Shown here: in pieces, positions 26,453-35,708 of the stretch
How positions within the stretch are numbered: the stretch's first letter is position 1
Layout: every line of letters begins with the position of its first letter
Position numbers and translations under genes: made by a program
The notes under the pieces: generated by a model
Databases searched by the model: none
What the model was told of the DNA's origin: nothing
Seen by the model: the letters and a program-made list of their open reading frames with translations, nothing else
NCBI RefSeq assembly: GCF_016679925.1
Contig: NZ_JAEQBW010000004.1
Span: 124,001-188,000, forward strand
Length of the DNA stretch: 64,000 nucleotides
Source: Marivirga aurantiaca
GTDB lineage: Bacteria > Bacteroidota > Bacteroidia > Cytophagales > Cyclobacteriaceae
Reading direction: 5' to 3'

Positions 26453-26737
26453 TGTGTCTTATAGCGTAATATTTTATTTTTTGTTATTAAAGCCGCCCAT
26501 CAGAAAGTTCGTTTAGCCGGGAATGATCTGCCCAGAAAGTTATTGTTGTTTTTTGAAGAGCACATAGATGTATTTTCCTTGATTATCAAAACTTATTTTG
26601 GAAGATTCCATATAATATATATAGGCTTGTAAATGAAGGTGATTGAATGAAAAATGGAGATCATCTATTTGAGTCAAAGCAGAAGAGACAGTTTTTCAAT
26701 CTGTAAGACTGCCTCATCCAACTTTCATATTTTATAA
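26453..26737. other. Intergenic region between the DUF6962-like gene and fbaB
   Basis: These 285 bases separate two divergent genes and mark the left edge of the carbon-metabolism island. They contain TTGATTATCAA (26579-26589), a short inverted repeat too compact for a classical FNR box, and a near-consensus TTATTTTG. I see no ORF or structured RNA. Confidence 0.5.
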
Positions 26738-27817
26738 ATGAACCAAATTAATATGGAAACAAACACACAAAACATCGAAAAACTATTAGGTAAGGATGCG
26801 GAATCCTTACTAGGCCACAAATGTAAAACCATTGATAAAAATGAATTCCACCATCCTTCACCGGATTTTGTGGACAAGGTTTTTAGAGATAGTAACAGAA
26901 GTGCTCAGACCCTTAGAAATCTCAATGCTATCTATAACACCGGCCGATTGGCAGGTACAGGTTATCTTTCCATACTACCTGTCGATCAGGGCATTGAACA
27001 TTCCGGTGGAAGCGCTTTTGCACCCAATCCTATTTATTTCGACCCTGAAAACATTATAAAACTAGCTTTAGAAGCAGGATGCAACGCAGTAGCCACTACT
27101 ATGGGCTCACTAGCTATTCTTTCCAGAAAGTATGCGCATAAAATACCATTTGTAGCAAAGATTAATCATAATGAATTGCTTAGCTACCCAAATACCCATG
27201 ATCAGATTATGTTTGGATCAGTGGAGGATGCCTGGAATTTAGGGGCTGCTGCCGTAGGGGCTACAATTTATTTTGGATCAGAGGGATCCAATCGTCAAAT
27301 CATTGAAGTATCTCAAGCATTTGAACTAGCCCATGAGTTGGGAATGGCCACTATTCTTTGGTGTTATACCCGAAACAACGAGTTCAAAAAAGAGGGCAAA
27401 AACTATGAGACAGCTGCCGATTTAACCGGACAAGCCAATCATTTGGGAGTTACCATTCAGGCGGATATTATCAAGCAGAAATTACCCACTCATAATGGAG
27501 GCTACAAAGCAATTGATTTTGGCAAATCTCATCCTGACATGTATGAGAAGCTAAGTAGTGATCATCCTATTGATTTATGCCGATACCAGGTAGCCAATTG
27601 TTATATGGGGCGAATAGGCCTGATTAATTCCGGAGGGGAATCAAAAGGAGAAAGTGATTTGGCCGAAGCAGTAAGAACGGCAGTTATTAACAAAAGGGCT
27701 GGAGGTATGGGTTTGATTGTAGGGAGAAAAGCATTTCAAAGACCAATGAAGGAAGGCGTGCAACTGCTAAACCATATTCAGGATGTATACCTGGATAAGA
27801 AAATAGATTTGGCCTAA
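26738..27817 (+). CDS. fbaB: Class I fructose-bisphosphate aldolase (FbaB/DhnA type)
   Basis: A 359-residue aldolase of the DhnA-type Schiff-base family, cleaving fructose 1,6-bisphosphate to dihydroxyacetone phosphate and glyceraldehyde 3-phosphate. The '[12 protein letters not shown]' segment, '[18 protein letters not shown]' and 'GSEGSNRQI' are characteristic. It is first in the plus-strand island. Met1 (26738) and Met6 (26753) are both possible starts. As a metal-independent enzyme it fits an auxiliary glycolytic or gluconeogenic role beside PfkB and GAPDH in the same island. Confidence 0.93.
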   Translation: MNQINMETNTQNIEKLLGKDAESLLGHKCKTIDKNEFHHPSPDFVDKVFRDSNRSAQTLRNLNAIYNTGRLAGTGYLSILPVDQGIEHSGGSAFAPNPIYFDPENIIKLALEAGCNAVATTMGSLAILSRKYAHKIPFVAKINHNELLSYPNTHDQIMFGSVEDAWNLGAAAVGATIYFGSEGSNRQIIEVSQAFELAHELGMATILWCYTRNNEFKKEGKNYETAADLTGQANHLGVTIQADIIKQKLPTHNGGYKAIDFGKSHPDMYEKLSSDHPIDLCRYQVANCYMGRIGLINSGGESKGESDLAEAVRTAVINKRAGGMGLIVGRKAFQRPMKEGVQLLNHIQDVYLDKKIDLA

Positions 27818-27887
27818 AAAGACAACAATACTATCTCATACAAACAGAAGTCAATAAAGTTTTTTAATCAATAAAATTTTAGAAATC

Positions 27888-28505
27888 ATGAAAGATGTTA
27901 AACTAGCAATAATTTATTACAGCTCAACAGGAACAAATCATCAATTGGCCAAATGGGCTGAAGAAGCCGGAAAAAATGCCGGAGTAAAAGAGGTTAGGCT
28001 CAGAAAAGTGCAGGAACTGGCACCAAAAGAAGCTATTCAGCAAAATGAAGATTGGGCCAAGCATGTGGAAGCAACCAAAGATATGCCTACTGTTTCATTA
28101 GATGACCTTGAGTGGGCTGATGCCATCGTTTTTAGTGCACCCACCCGCTATGGAAACCTCCCGTCTCAACTTAGCTCTTTTTTAGATACAACCGGAGGGC
28201 TATGGTTTAAAGGGAAACTAGCCAATAAAGTAGTAACGGGCATGACTAGCTCACAAAATATGCACGGAGGTCAGGAAACAACCCTTCTTTCACTTTATAA
28301 GAGCATGCACCACTGGGGAGCTCTGGTAGTAACTCCAGCCTATACAGCTGAAGTTCAATTTGAAGCCGGAGGAAATCCATATGGTGTAAGTGTAAACCCT
28401 AAGAGTGGGGGATTGACCGAAGCAATTAAAAAAGCAGTAGCCCACCAGGTAGAAAGAACTTTAACGGTTGCAGGATGGGTAAAGGCTGGAATGTCACAAC
28501 AATAA
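27888..28505 (+). CDS. wrbA: NAD(P)H:quinone oxidoreductase WrbA
   Basis: A 205-residue flavodoxin-fold FMN protein that reduces quinones by two electrons. The FMN phosphate loop is 'YYSSTGTNHQLA' (about 10-21), the second flavin loop 'SAPTRYGNLPSQLSSFLD' and the WrbA-specific 'TSSQNMHGGQETT' are present. It may protect against quinone redox cycling or hold electron balance under low oxygen. It lies 70 bases after fbaB and 87 before the HAD/trehalose-phosphatase fusion. Confidence 0.93.
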   Translation: MKDVKLAIIYYSSTGTNHQLAKWAEEAGKNAGVKEVRLRKVQELAPKEAIQQNEDWAKHVEATKDMPTVSLDDLEWADAIVFSAPTRYGNLPSQLSSFLDTTGGLWFKGKLANKVVTGMTSSQNMHGGQETTLLSLYKSMHHWGALVVTPAYTAEVQFEAGGNPYGVSVNPKSGGLTEAIKKAVAHQVERTLTVAGWVKAGMSQQ

Positions 28506-28592
28506 GCTTTTCTGAAGCGATTAGTTTCTTTCTTTACCACATAAAATCTTCCTGAAATTTAAATTATAAGTACAAAAGAATCTCAGTAGATT

Positions 28593-30143
28593 ATGGCAAA
28601 CAACATCTCTAGAAATTTCAAAGCCGCCATTATTGATATGGATGGTGTTATTACACAAACTGCAAGGTTACATGCCAAAGCATGGAAAGAGATGTTTGAT
28701 GATTTTTTAAGTAAGAAAGAAGGAGATGATTTCCAACCATTAAGAATAGAAAAAGACTATAAACAGTATATAGATGGAATTCCGAGGTTTGATGGCGTAC
28801 GTGCTTTCTTAAAATCAAGGAATATACAAATACCGGAAGGAAGCCCTGAGGACGGACCTGAGAAGGATACGGTTTATGGATTAGGCATGAGAAAGAATAA
28901 AATATTTCTTGAATTGCTGAAAGTTGAGGGAGTGGAGGTATATGAAGATACACTGGAGGTAATAAAAAAGTGGAAGCTAGAAAACATGAAACTCGCAGTG
29001 ATTTCTTCCAGCCGTAATTGCAAACATATCATAGAGTCATCCGGCCTTTCTGATTTTTTTGATGTCAGGGTAGATGGTGAAATTTCTCAGGAAGAAAACC
29101 TTAATGGAAAGCCTGAACCTGATATTTTTTTGAAAGCAAGTGATTTGCTGGGAATTGATGCCAGTCAGGCAATTGTATTGGAAGATGCCATTTCAGGTGT
29201 AAAAGCAGGTAAAAAAGGAAATTTTGCTTTGGTGGTAGGTGTAGCACGAAGTGGTGAGGAAAATGAATTAAAAAAGGCGGGTGCCGATATTGTTGTAAAA
29301 AACCTTAAAGAATTGGAAGAGGCTATGACAGAAATTGAAACAGGAAATTCAGCAGAAAACCTACCATATGCATTGGAACGAATAGAAGAAATATTTGACA
29401 AATCCGGTTCCAGGAGACCAGTACTTTTTCTTGATTATGATGGCACGCTTACACCTATTGTTTCAGACCCTGATGAGGCCATACTTTCTGATAAAGCCAG
29501 AAATGTAGTCTCTAAATTGTCCAAACAGATTACTGTAGCAGTCATCAGCGGTCGCGACAGAAAAGATATACAATCTAAAATAAATTTGGACAGCCTTATT
29601 TATGCCGGAAGCCACGGGTTTGATATTAGCGGTCCTGACGGAATGGAAATGCAGTATGAGCCAGGCAGAAAAACTTTACCGGCACTGGATGAAGCTGAAA
29701 AAAGGCTGAATGAAAAACTGCAGGACGTTGAAGGTGCATGGGTGGAGCGTAAAAAATTTGCCATTGCAGTTCATTACCGAAATGTAGCGGATAAAAAAGT
29801 GGAAGTTGTTAAAAATGCTGTTTTGGAAGAATTGGAAGTTTATAGGGAACTGAAAAAAGGAAGCGGCAAAAAGATCCTGGAACTCAAACCTGATATTGAC
29901 TGGGACAAAGGGAAAGCACTGAACTGGTTAATGGAGGAGCTGAAATTAGATGCTAATGAATACATCCCCATTTTTATAGGAGATGACATTACTGATGAAG
30001 ATGCACTGCAAGCAGTAAAAGATAAGGGTATTGGGATTATGGTAGGCTCACATGATCAAAAAACAGCTGCCACTTACCGCCTGAAGAATACAGAAGAGGC
30101 TATTGAATTTCTTGATCGTCTGCAAAAGAGGTTATTGAAATGA
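28593..30143 (+). CDS. Fusion of beta-phosphoglucomutase-like HAD and trehalose-6-phosphate phosphatase domains
   Basis: A 516-residue two-domain phosphotransferase. The N-terminal half (1-240) is a HAD-IA beta-phosphoglucomutase-like domain with nucleophile and acid Asp15/Asp17 ('IIDMDGVITQT') and 'PEPDIFLKASDLLG'. The C-terminal half (about 265-516) is a trehalose-phosphatase domain with Asp281/Asp283 ('FLDYDGTLTPI'), 'AGSHGFDISGP' and 'FIGDDITDEDA'. The two together could turn beta-glucose-1-phosphate into glucose-6-phosphate and dephosphorylate trehalose-6-phosphate. The next gene, 28 bases on, is the GH65 enzyme that would supply or use these. Domain order matches the first two thirds of M. 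tuberculosis OtsB1 (Rv2006). Confidence 0.9.
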   Translation: MANNISRNFKAAIIDMDGVITQTARLHAKAWKEMFDDFLSKKEGDDFQPLRIEKDYKQYIDGIPRFDGVRAFLKSRNIQIPEGSPEDGPEKDTVYGLGMRKNKIFLELLKVEGVEVYEDTLEVIKKWKLENMKLAVISSSRNCKHIIESSGLSDFFDVRVDGEISQEENLNGKPEPDIFLKASDLLGIDASQAIVLEDAISGVKAGKKGNFALVVGVARSGEENELKKAGADIVVKNLKELEEAMTEIETGNSAENLPYALERIEEIFDKSGSRRPVLFLDYDGTLTPIVSDPDEAILSDKARNVVSKLSKQITVAVISGRDRKDIQSKINLDSLIYAGSHGFDISGPDGMEMQYEPGRKTLPALDEAEKRLNEKLQDVEGAWVERKKFAIAVHYRNVADKKVEVVKNAVLEELEVYRELKKGSGKKILELKPDIDWDKGKALNWLMEELKLDANEYIPIFIGDDITDEDALQAVKDKGIGIMVGSHDQKTAATYRLKNTEEAIEFLDRLQKRLLK

Positions 30144-30171
30144 ATATTTCACCAGCAATTAATCAATTATT

Positions 30172-32595
30172 ATGGAAGGCTTCAATATTGAATATTCTGA
30201 ATGGAAACCAAAAGAACAAAAGCTAAGGGAGGCACTTTGCACCTTAGGCAACGGCTATTTTGCTACCAGGGGTGCTGCTGAGGAAAATAAAAACAATGAA
30301 TTCAATTATCCGGGCACTTATTTAGCCGGAGGTTATAACCGGGCTAAAACAGAAGTTTCCGGTAAAATGGTGGAAAACGAAGATTTTGTCAATTTCCCCA
30401 ACTGGCTTTGCATGAACTTCAGACCTGAGGAAGGTGAATGGCTGAACCTGGAGAAAGTGAAAGTGTTGGATTACCGGCAAGTTCTTGAAATGAAAAAAGG
30501 GGTTTTGGTTCGGGAGTTTCGTGTAGAAGATGACCAAGGAAGAAGAACTAAAATTCGTAGCCGCAGGATAGTAAGTATGCGCGACAAACATCTTGTAGGC
30601 ATTGAGTGGTTCTTCACCCCTGAGAACTGGAGTGGTAGAACGGAATTTAGATCTGCCCTGGATGGAACAGTTATTAATGATAATGTGGAGCGGTATCGTG
30701 ATTTGGAAAGCCAGCATTTAAATGCTCTGGAGAGCAGGAAAATTAATGACAATTCTATTTTACTGCTTGTTGAAACAAAGCAATCTAAAATCAGGATGGC
30801 TCAGGCAGCACGCACCACCTTTTATTTCAATGATGAGCCCCTGGAACCAGTAATAGAAACCAATGAGAAAGAAGGAGCCATCGGCCAGGTATTCCGTTTG
30901 GAGGTAAAAGAAGGAGAAAATTATACTATTGAAAAAATAGCAGCTATTTATACCTCTAAGGATAGGGCCATTACAGAGCCTGTTTTAGAAGTCATAAAAG
31001 ATATTGAACGTCATGGCCGTTTTGTGGAATTACTAGTACGCCATGAAGAGGCAATGCAAAGGTATTGGCACCGGGCAGATATAGTGCTTAAAGACGGAGA
31101 TAAAAAGCAACAACTTTTACGACTTCATATTTTTCATGTAATGCAAACAGTATCTTTTAATACTATTGGGCTGGATGTAGGAGTACCATCCAGAGGCTTG
31201 CATGGCGAAGCATATCGCGGACATATTTTCTGGGATGAATTGTATATTTTTCCTTTTCTAAACCTTCGCTTTCCGGAAATCACTCGTAGTTTGCTCATGT
31301 ACCGCTATGAAAGGTTGGATGAAGCACGCTATGCGGCAAAGGAAGCAGGCTACAGAGGAGCAATGTTTCCCTGGCAAAGTGGGAGCAATGGCCGTGAAGA
31401 AAGTCAGGTGGTGCACCTTAATCCCAAATCAGGAAACTGGATTCCTGATGATACACATTTACAAAGACATGTGAATTGCGCCATTGCTTTCAATATTTGG
31501 AATTATTTCCTGGCAAGCGATGATCAGCAATTTCTTTCCGGTATGGGGGCAGAAATATTTCTAAGCATTGCTTTATTTTGGGCCAGTAAGGTCGAATTTA
31601 ATAAGGAAAGAGACCGCTACGAAATCCATGGAGTGGTTGGGCCTGATGAATATCATACTTCTTATCCTGACTCGGATGAACAGGGGCTGAAAAATAATGC
31701 CTATACCAACGTGATGGTCGCCTGGCTAATGAATAAAGCGGTAGAAATTCTTGAGTTGATTGAAAAAACCCGGAAAGAGGAACTATTAAAGGCTCTGGAA
31801 ATAGATAAAGATGAAATTAATTTCTGGGATAAAATCAGCCGGGAAATGTATATTCCTTTTATTGAGGATGATATTATCAGCCAGTTTGAAGGCTATGAAG
31901 AGCTGAAAGAATTTCCCTGGGAAGAATACAGGGAAAAGTATGATGATATTCAGCGACTGGACCGCGTGCTGGAAAGTGAAGGAGATAGCCCCAATAATTA
32001 TAAAGCAAACAAGCAGGCTGATGTTTTGATGCTTTTTTACCTCTTTAGCAAAGATGAGGTAAAGACAATTTTCGAAAGGCTGGGATATGATTTTAGTGAA
32101 GATCTAATTGAAAAGAATATTGACTATTACAGAAGCCGCACTTCGCATGGGTCAACTTTGAGCCGCTTTGTTTTCTCCTGGATACTGGCCAAGTATGATA
32201 AAAAGGAATCGTGGCAGAATTTCGAAACCTTGCTTACCAGCGATTTTGAAGATATACAAGGCGGTACCACTCCTGAAGGAATTCACTTAGGCGCTATGGC
32301 AGGTTCCCTTAACCTGATACAAAGGTGTTATTCCGGTTTGGAAATATGTGATGATGCACTCTGGATAAATCCTGATTTACCTGAAAATATCAAAGAAGTC
32401 TCAATGCGTATCAAATACCGAAAGCACTGGATATTTGTGACTATCACCCACGAAAAATTAAAAATTGCTTTTGAAGAAGGTTGGAGTAAGAAAGTAAATA
32501 TAGGAGTAGCGGGTGAGCTTTATGAGTTTGAGAAAGGTGAAGTAAGAGAGTTTTCCCTAGGAGTAAAGTCTTCTGAAGAGGCAGAAAAAGAATAG
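30172..32595 (+). CDS. GH65 disaccharide phosphorylase/hydrolase (trehalose- or kojibiose-phosphorylase-like)
   Basis: An 807-residue glycoside hydrolase family 65 protein with the N-terminal beta-sandwich (1-280), the (alpha/alpha)6 catalytic barrel (about 310-680) and a small C-terminal beta domain. The general acid is in 'GVVGPDEYHTSYPD' (Glu493), and 'GYRGAMFPWQSGSNGREE' and 'SRTSHGSTLSRFV' line the sugar and phosphate sites. GH65 phosphorylases release beta-glucose-1-phosphate, matching the adjacent beta-phosphoglucomutase-like domain. Trehalose is the likely sugar because of the neighbouring trehalose-phosphatase domain; kojibiose, maltose or nigerose remain possible. Confidence 0.9.
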   Translation: MEGFNIEYSEWKPKEQKLREALCTLGNGYFATRGAAEENKNNEFNYPGTYLAGGYNRAKTEVSGKMVENEDFVNFPNWLCMNFRPEEGEWLNLEKVKVLDYRQVLEMKKGVLVREFRVEDDQGRRTKIRSRRIVSMRDKHLVGIEWFFTPENWSGRTEFRSALDGTVINDNVERYRDLESQHLNALESRKINDNSILLLVETKQSKIRMAQAARTTFYFNDEPLEPVIETNEKEGAIGQVFRLEVKEGENYTIEKIAAIYTSKDRAITEPVLEVIKDIERHGRFVELLVRHEEAMQRYWHRADIVLKDGDKKQQLLRLHIFHVMQTVSFNTIGLDVGVPSRGLHGEAYRGHIFWDELYIFPFLNLRFPEITRSLLMYRYERLDEARYAAKEAGYRGAMFPWQSGSNGREESQVVHLNPKSGNWIPDDTHLQRHVNCAIAFNIWNYFLASDDQQFLSGMGAEIFLSIALFWASKVEFNKERDRYEIHGVVGPDEYHTSYPDSDEQGLKNNAYTNVMVAWLMNKAVEILELIEKTRKEELLKALEIDKDEINFWDKISREMYIPFIEDDIISQFEGYEELKEFPWEEYREKYDDIQRLDRVLESEGDSPNNYKANKQADVLMLFYLFSKDEVKTIFERLGYDFSEDLIEKNIDYYRSRTSHGSTLSRFVFSWILAKYDKKESWQNFETLLTSDFEDIQGGTTPEGIHLGAMAGSLNLIQRCYSGLEICDDALWINPDLPENIKEVSMRIKYRKHWIFVTITHEKLKIAFEEGWSKKVNIGVAGELYEFEKGEVREFSLGVKSSEEAEKE

Positions 32596-32615
32596 AGCAA
32601 TTTTAAGCGTGAAAA

Positions 32616-35600
32616 ATGGCAGAAAAAAAAGAATCTAAGAGGCTGATAGAAGATGTCTATCTAAAATCCGGTGAAGAAGTAATTGAAAAAGTTTCTGCTA
32701 ATCCTGATAAAGGCCTTACAGATGATGAGGTAAAGAAAAGAAAAGAAAAATTTGGCCGCAATATTCTGGAGGAGCAGAAAAAGAGGGGTGTATGGCAAAT
32801 TTTACTTGACCAGGTAACTAATCCTGTTATTTATCTTCTTACAGCTGCAGCTATATTGGCTTTCGTTTATGGTGACATACCGGAAGGTATCGCAATAGTA
32901 GTGGTGCTCTTGATTAATACCCTCATAGGTTTTTGGATGGAGTATAAAGCTCAGAAATCTATGGATGCCCTCAAACAAATGGATAAAATTCAGGCGAGGG
33001 TATTGAGAAACGGAGAGAAGAAAAAGATAAATGCCGAAGAAATTGTCCCGGGAGACATTCTTTTGGTAGAATCAGGAGATTTAGTAGCAGCCGATGCTCG
33101 GGTTATTGAGGCTACTGAATTAGGTGTGGATGAATCTCCCTTAACAGGGGAATCGGTTCCTGTTACCAAACAAACAGAGCCTTTGGAAGAGAAAAAAGGT
33201 GTAGCGGACAGAACAAATATTATTTTTAAAGGCACAGCAGTAACAGGTGGTTCCGCTAAAGCGGTGGTGTACGCAACCGGAATGCAAACGGAATTGGGCG
33301 ATATATCTGCAATGGTAGGTGAGGAGGAAAAAGATGAAGTTCCTTTAAATCAAAAGCTCAATAAACTCACTAAAAACCTGATAATTGTCACTATAGCTTT
33401 GGCAGCAGCCTTTTTCTTGTTTGGCTGGTTGGCAGGAAAAGAAATATATCCTCTTATCCAAACCTCAATAGCATGGACGATAGCAGCTATTCCTGAAGGA
33501 CTTCCTATAGTGGCAAGTATTGCTTTGGCAAGAGGAATGTTGCGCTTAAGTAAACAGCATGTAATTGTTAAAAAATTAGAAGCAGTTGAAACATTGGGGG
33601 AAACCACAGTAATTTTCACTGATAAGACCGGCACCCTCACCAAAAACCAATTAACGGTAAATACTTTCTCTTTTCCGGATGGTGTGAGAATGGATGTGGA
33701 TTGGCATTCAGGAGCTAAACCGGCTATAAAGGAACATGATGATCCTTATGGAAATCAAAACTTCAGCCATATTCTTAAAATTTCAGCATTGGCTAATGAT
33801 GCCACACTCAATAGCGGGAAGGAAATTGAAGAAGGTGTGAATACTAAAAAACAAGCTGATTCTGATAAAACTTCTCAAGAGCAAACTGAGGATAAATCCA
33901 GACAAAAGGAAACAGAAGGTAATGAAGAGGGAAACAGCGAAATAGATGTTAGTCTGGATGTAGAAAGAGACAAAGTTGATGTAGATGCAAAAACTGAAAG
34001 TGATGATAAAGCCAATTTAGATGTAGATGTTTCAGCAGATGAAAATCGGGTTAAAATCCACGTTTCCACTAAAAATACAGAAAAGGAAAATCAGGAAGAG
34101 AATAAGAAGAAAGCTTCAAAAGATGATGACATAGAAGAAGAGGAAGAGGAAGAAGAGCAGAAGGAAGAAAATGACGATGGTAATGAAGAAGAAAGTGAAA
34201 AAGGAGAAGGAGATCCTCTTGATATAGCCTTGCTCAACTTTAGTAAAAAATTTGATGCTGATTTATATAAGAAAAACCGAAGCTTAGAAAGAAAGCTTCA
34301 TGACCCATTTGATTCCGATAATATGGTAATGGGTGCGATACATCAGGATAACGGAGGATATTATGTAGCAGGAAAAGGTGCGGCCCATGCCATTCTTGAC
34401 CGCTCATCCAAAATACTCTCCAATGGAGAGGTAGCAGATCTTTCTGAAGAAGATAAGAAATACTGGCATAATAAAAATGATCAACTGGCTGATGAAGGCC
34501 TGCGGGTTTTAGCCTTTGCCTATAAAAATACTGATACCCTCCCTCAGGGAGAAGAGGCGGAAGATTTCCTGCACGACTTAACATTTACAGGTTTAATAGG
34601 ATTCATAGACCCTCCCCGTAAAGAAGTGGGTGATGCCATAAAAATATGTTCTGATGCCGGCATAAAAGTAGTAATGGTAACAGGTGACCATCCCGGAACA
34701 GCCAAAAATGTAGCAAAAGAAATAGGGATTTACGCTGATGGGGAAGAAAAGGATGCCCTGGTAATATCAGGGAAGGATTTGCAAAAAGAGCTTGAAAACG
34801 AGGATGATTCAAAATTAGTTAATACACATGTCTTTTCAAGGGTTGATCCTGCACAAAAACTAAGCCTGATCAAGCATTTTCAGGAGGCCGGAGAGCTGGT
34901 AGGAATGACAGGAGATGGGGTAAATGATTCGCCCGCCCTCAAAAGAGCCAATATAGGAATTGCTATGGGCAAGAGAGGTACTCAAATTGCCCAGGAAGTT
35001 TCCGATATGGTGCTGAAAGATGACGCTTTTGGTTCCATTGTTAATGCCATTGAGCAAGGGCGTATTATTTTCGGAAATATCAGGAAGTTTATTATTTATC
35101 AATTATCCTACCATTTGAGTGAAATTATTATAATAGCAGCCATAAGCTTTTCTCTTTTTACCCTGGCTTTACTTCCCTTGCAGTTGCTCTTTCTGAATTT
35201 ATTATCGGATGTATTTCCTGCCCTTGCTTTAGGTGTTGGAAAGGGTAACCCTGAAGTGATGAAAGAAAAACCTAAAGATCCTGAAGAGCCAATTCTGAAT
35301 AAGAATAACTGGATACAGATAGTGATTTACGGTATCATAATAGCCATTTGTATTTGTGGAGCATATTTGTATGCTCATTTTGTTTGGCAGGAATCCGAAG
35401 GAGTCACCAATAATATCGCTTTCTTCAGCCTGGCCCTAGCCCAGTTGCTACATGTTTTTAATATGCGGGAAGGTTCGGAACAGATTTTTAAAAATCAAGT
35501 AACTAATAATAAGTTTATCTGGATGGCACTTGCTTTTTGTTTGGTAGCCTTAATTGCGGCTTATTTTATACCGCCTGTTGCAGAAGTACTTTCATTCCAG

Positions 35601-35696
35601 AATCTTGAGCTAAGAGCCTGGCTATTAATATTAATTACCAGCATTTTGCCTCTGATCATCATCCAAAGTCTTAAATTTTTCAAAAAAAATCTCTAA
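32616..35696 (+). CDS. P-type cation ATPase (PMR1/SERCA-like) with acidic insertion
   Basis: A 1026-residue type II P-type ATPase. It has an N-terminal cation-ATPase domain, TM4 'AAIPEGLPIVASIALARG', the phosphorylated Asp336 in DKTGTLT, and the hinge 'MTGDGVNDSPAL'. Substrate is probably Ca2+ or another cation; TM6 reads 'NLLSDVFPALALG'. In the nucleotide-binding domain, about 130 extra residues (401-530) of acidic low complexity are inserted just before the conserved GDP-x-x-x-ALL motif; they carry two copies of a DV-rich beta-strand-like motif (443-460 and 468-486). It lies 20 bases after the GH65 gene and 12 before pfkB. Confidence 0.93.
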   Translation: MAEKKESKRLIEDVYLKSGEEVIEKVSANPDKGLTDDEVKKRKEKFGRNILEEQKKRGVWQILLDQVTNPVIYLLTAAAILAFVYGDIPEGIAIVVVLLINTLIGFWMEYKAQKSMDALKQMDKIQARVLRNGEKKKINAEEIVPGDILLVESGDLVAADARVIEATELGVDESPLTGESVPVTKQTEPLEEKKGVADRTNIIFKGTAVTGGSAKAVVYATGMQTELGDISAMVGEEEKDEVPLNQKLNKLTKNLIIVTIALAAAFFLFGWLAGKEIYPLIQTSIAWTIAAIPEGLPIVASIALARGMLRLSKQHVIVKKLEAVETLGETTVIFTDKTGTLTKNQLTVNTFSFPDGVRMDVDWHSGAKPAIKEHDDPYGNQNFSHILKISALANDATLNSGKEIEEGVNTKKQADSDKTSQEQTEDKSRQKETEGNEEGNSEIDVSLDVERDKVDVDAKTESDDKANLDVDVSADENRVKIHVSTKNTEKENQEENKKKASKDDDIEEEEEEEEQKEENDDGNEEESEKGEGDPLDIALLNFSKKFDADLYKKNRSLERKLHDPFDSDNMVMGAIHQDNGGYYVAGKGAAHAILDRSSKILSNGEVADLSEEDKKYWHNKNDQLADEGLRVLAFAYKNTDTLPQGEEAEDFLHDLTFTGLIGFIDPPRKEVGDAIKICSDAGIKVVMVTGDHPGTAKNVAKEIGIYADGEEKDALVISGKDLQKELENEDDSKLVNTHVFSRVDPAQKLSLIKHFQEAGELVGMTGDGVNDSPALKRANIGIAMGKRGTQIAQEVSDMVLKDDAFGSIVNAIEQGRIIFGNIRKFIIYQLSYHLSEIIIIAAISFSLFTLALLPLQLLFLNLLSDVFPALALGVGKGNPEVMKEKPKDPEEPILNKNNWIQIVIYGIIIAICICGAYLYAHFVWQESEGVTNNIAFFSLALAQLLHVFNMREGSEQIFKNQVTNNKFIWMALAFCLVALIAAYFIPPVAEVLSFQNLELRAWLLILITSILPLIIIQSLKFFKKNL
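33816..34204 (+). other. Acidic low-complexity insertion within the first P-type ATPase
   Basis: This in-frame segment is rich in Glu, Asp and Lys codons, including a run of GAA/GAG around 34130-34165. Ordinary type II ATPases have only a short loop here. It encodes two copies of a DV-rich motif shared with the second ATPase. Confidence 0.8.
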
Positions 35697-35708
35697 AGAT
35701 AAAATGAC

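Noticed and set aside
26579-26589. TTGATTATCAA upstream of fbaB as an FNR site
   Set aside because: The two half-sites are separated by one base instead of four, so an FNR dimer would not fit.
34130-34170. GAA/GAG run as a microsatellite or phase-variation tract
   Set aside because: Units are three bases and in frame, so length changes would not switch the gene off.
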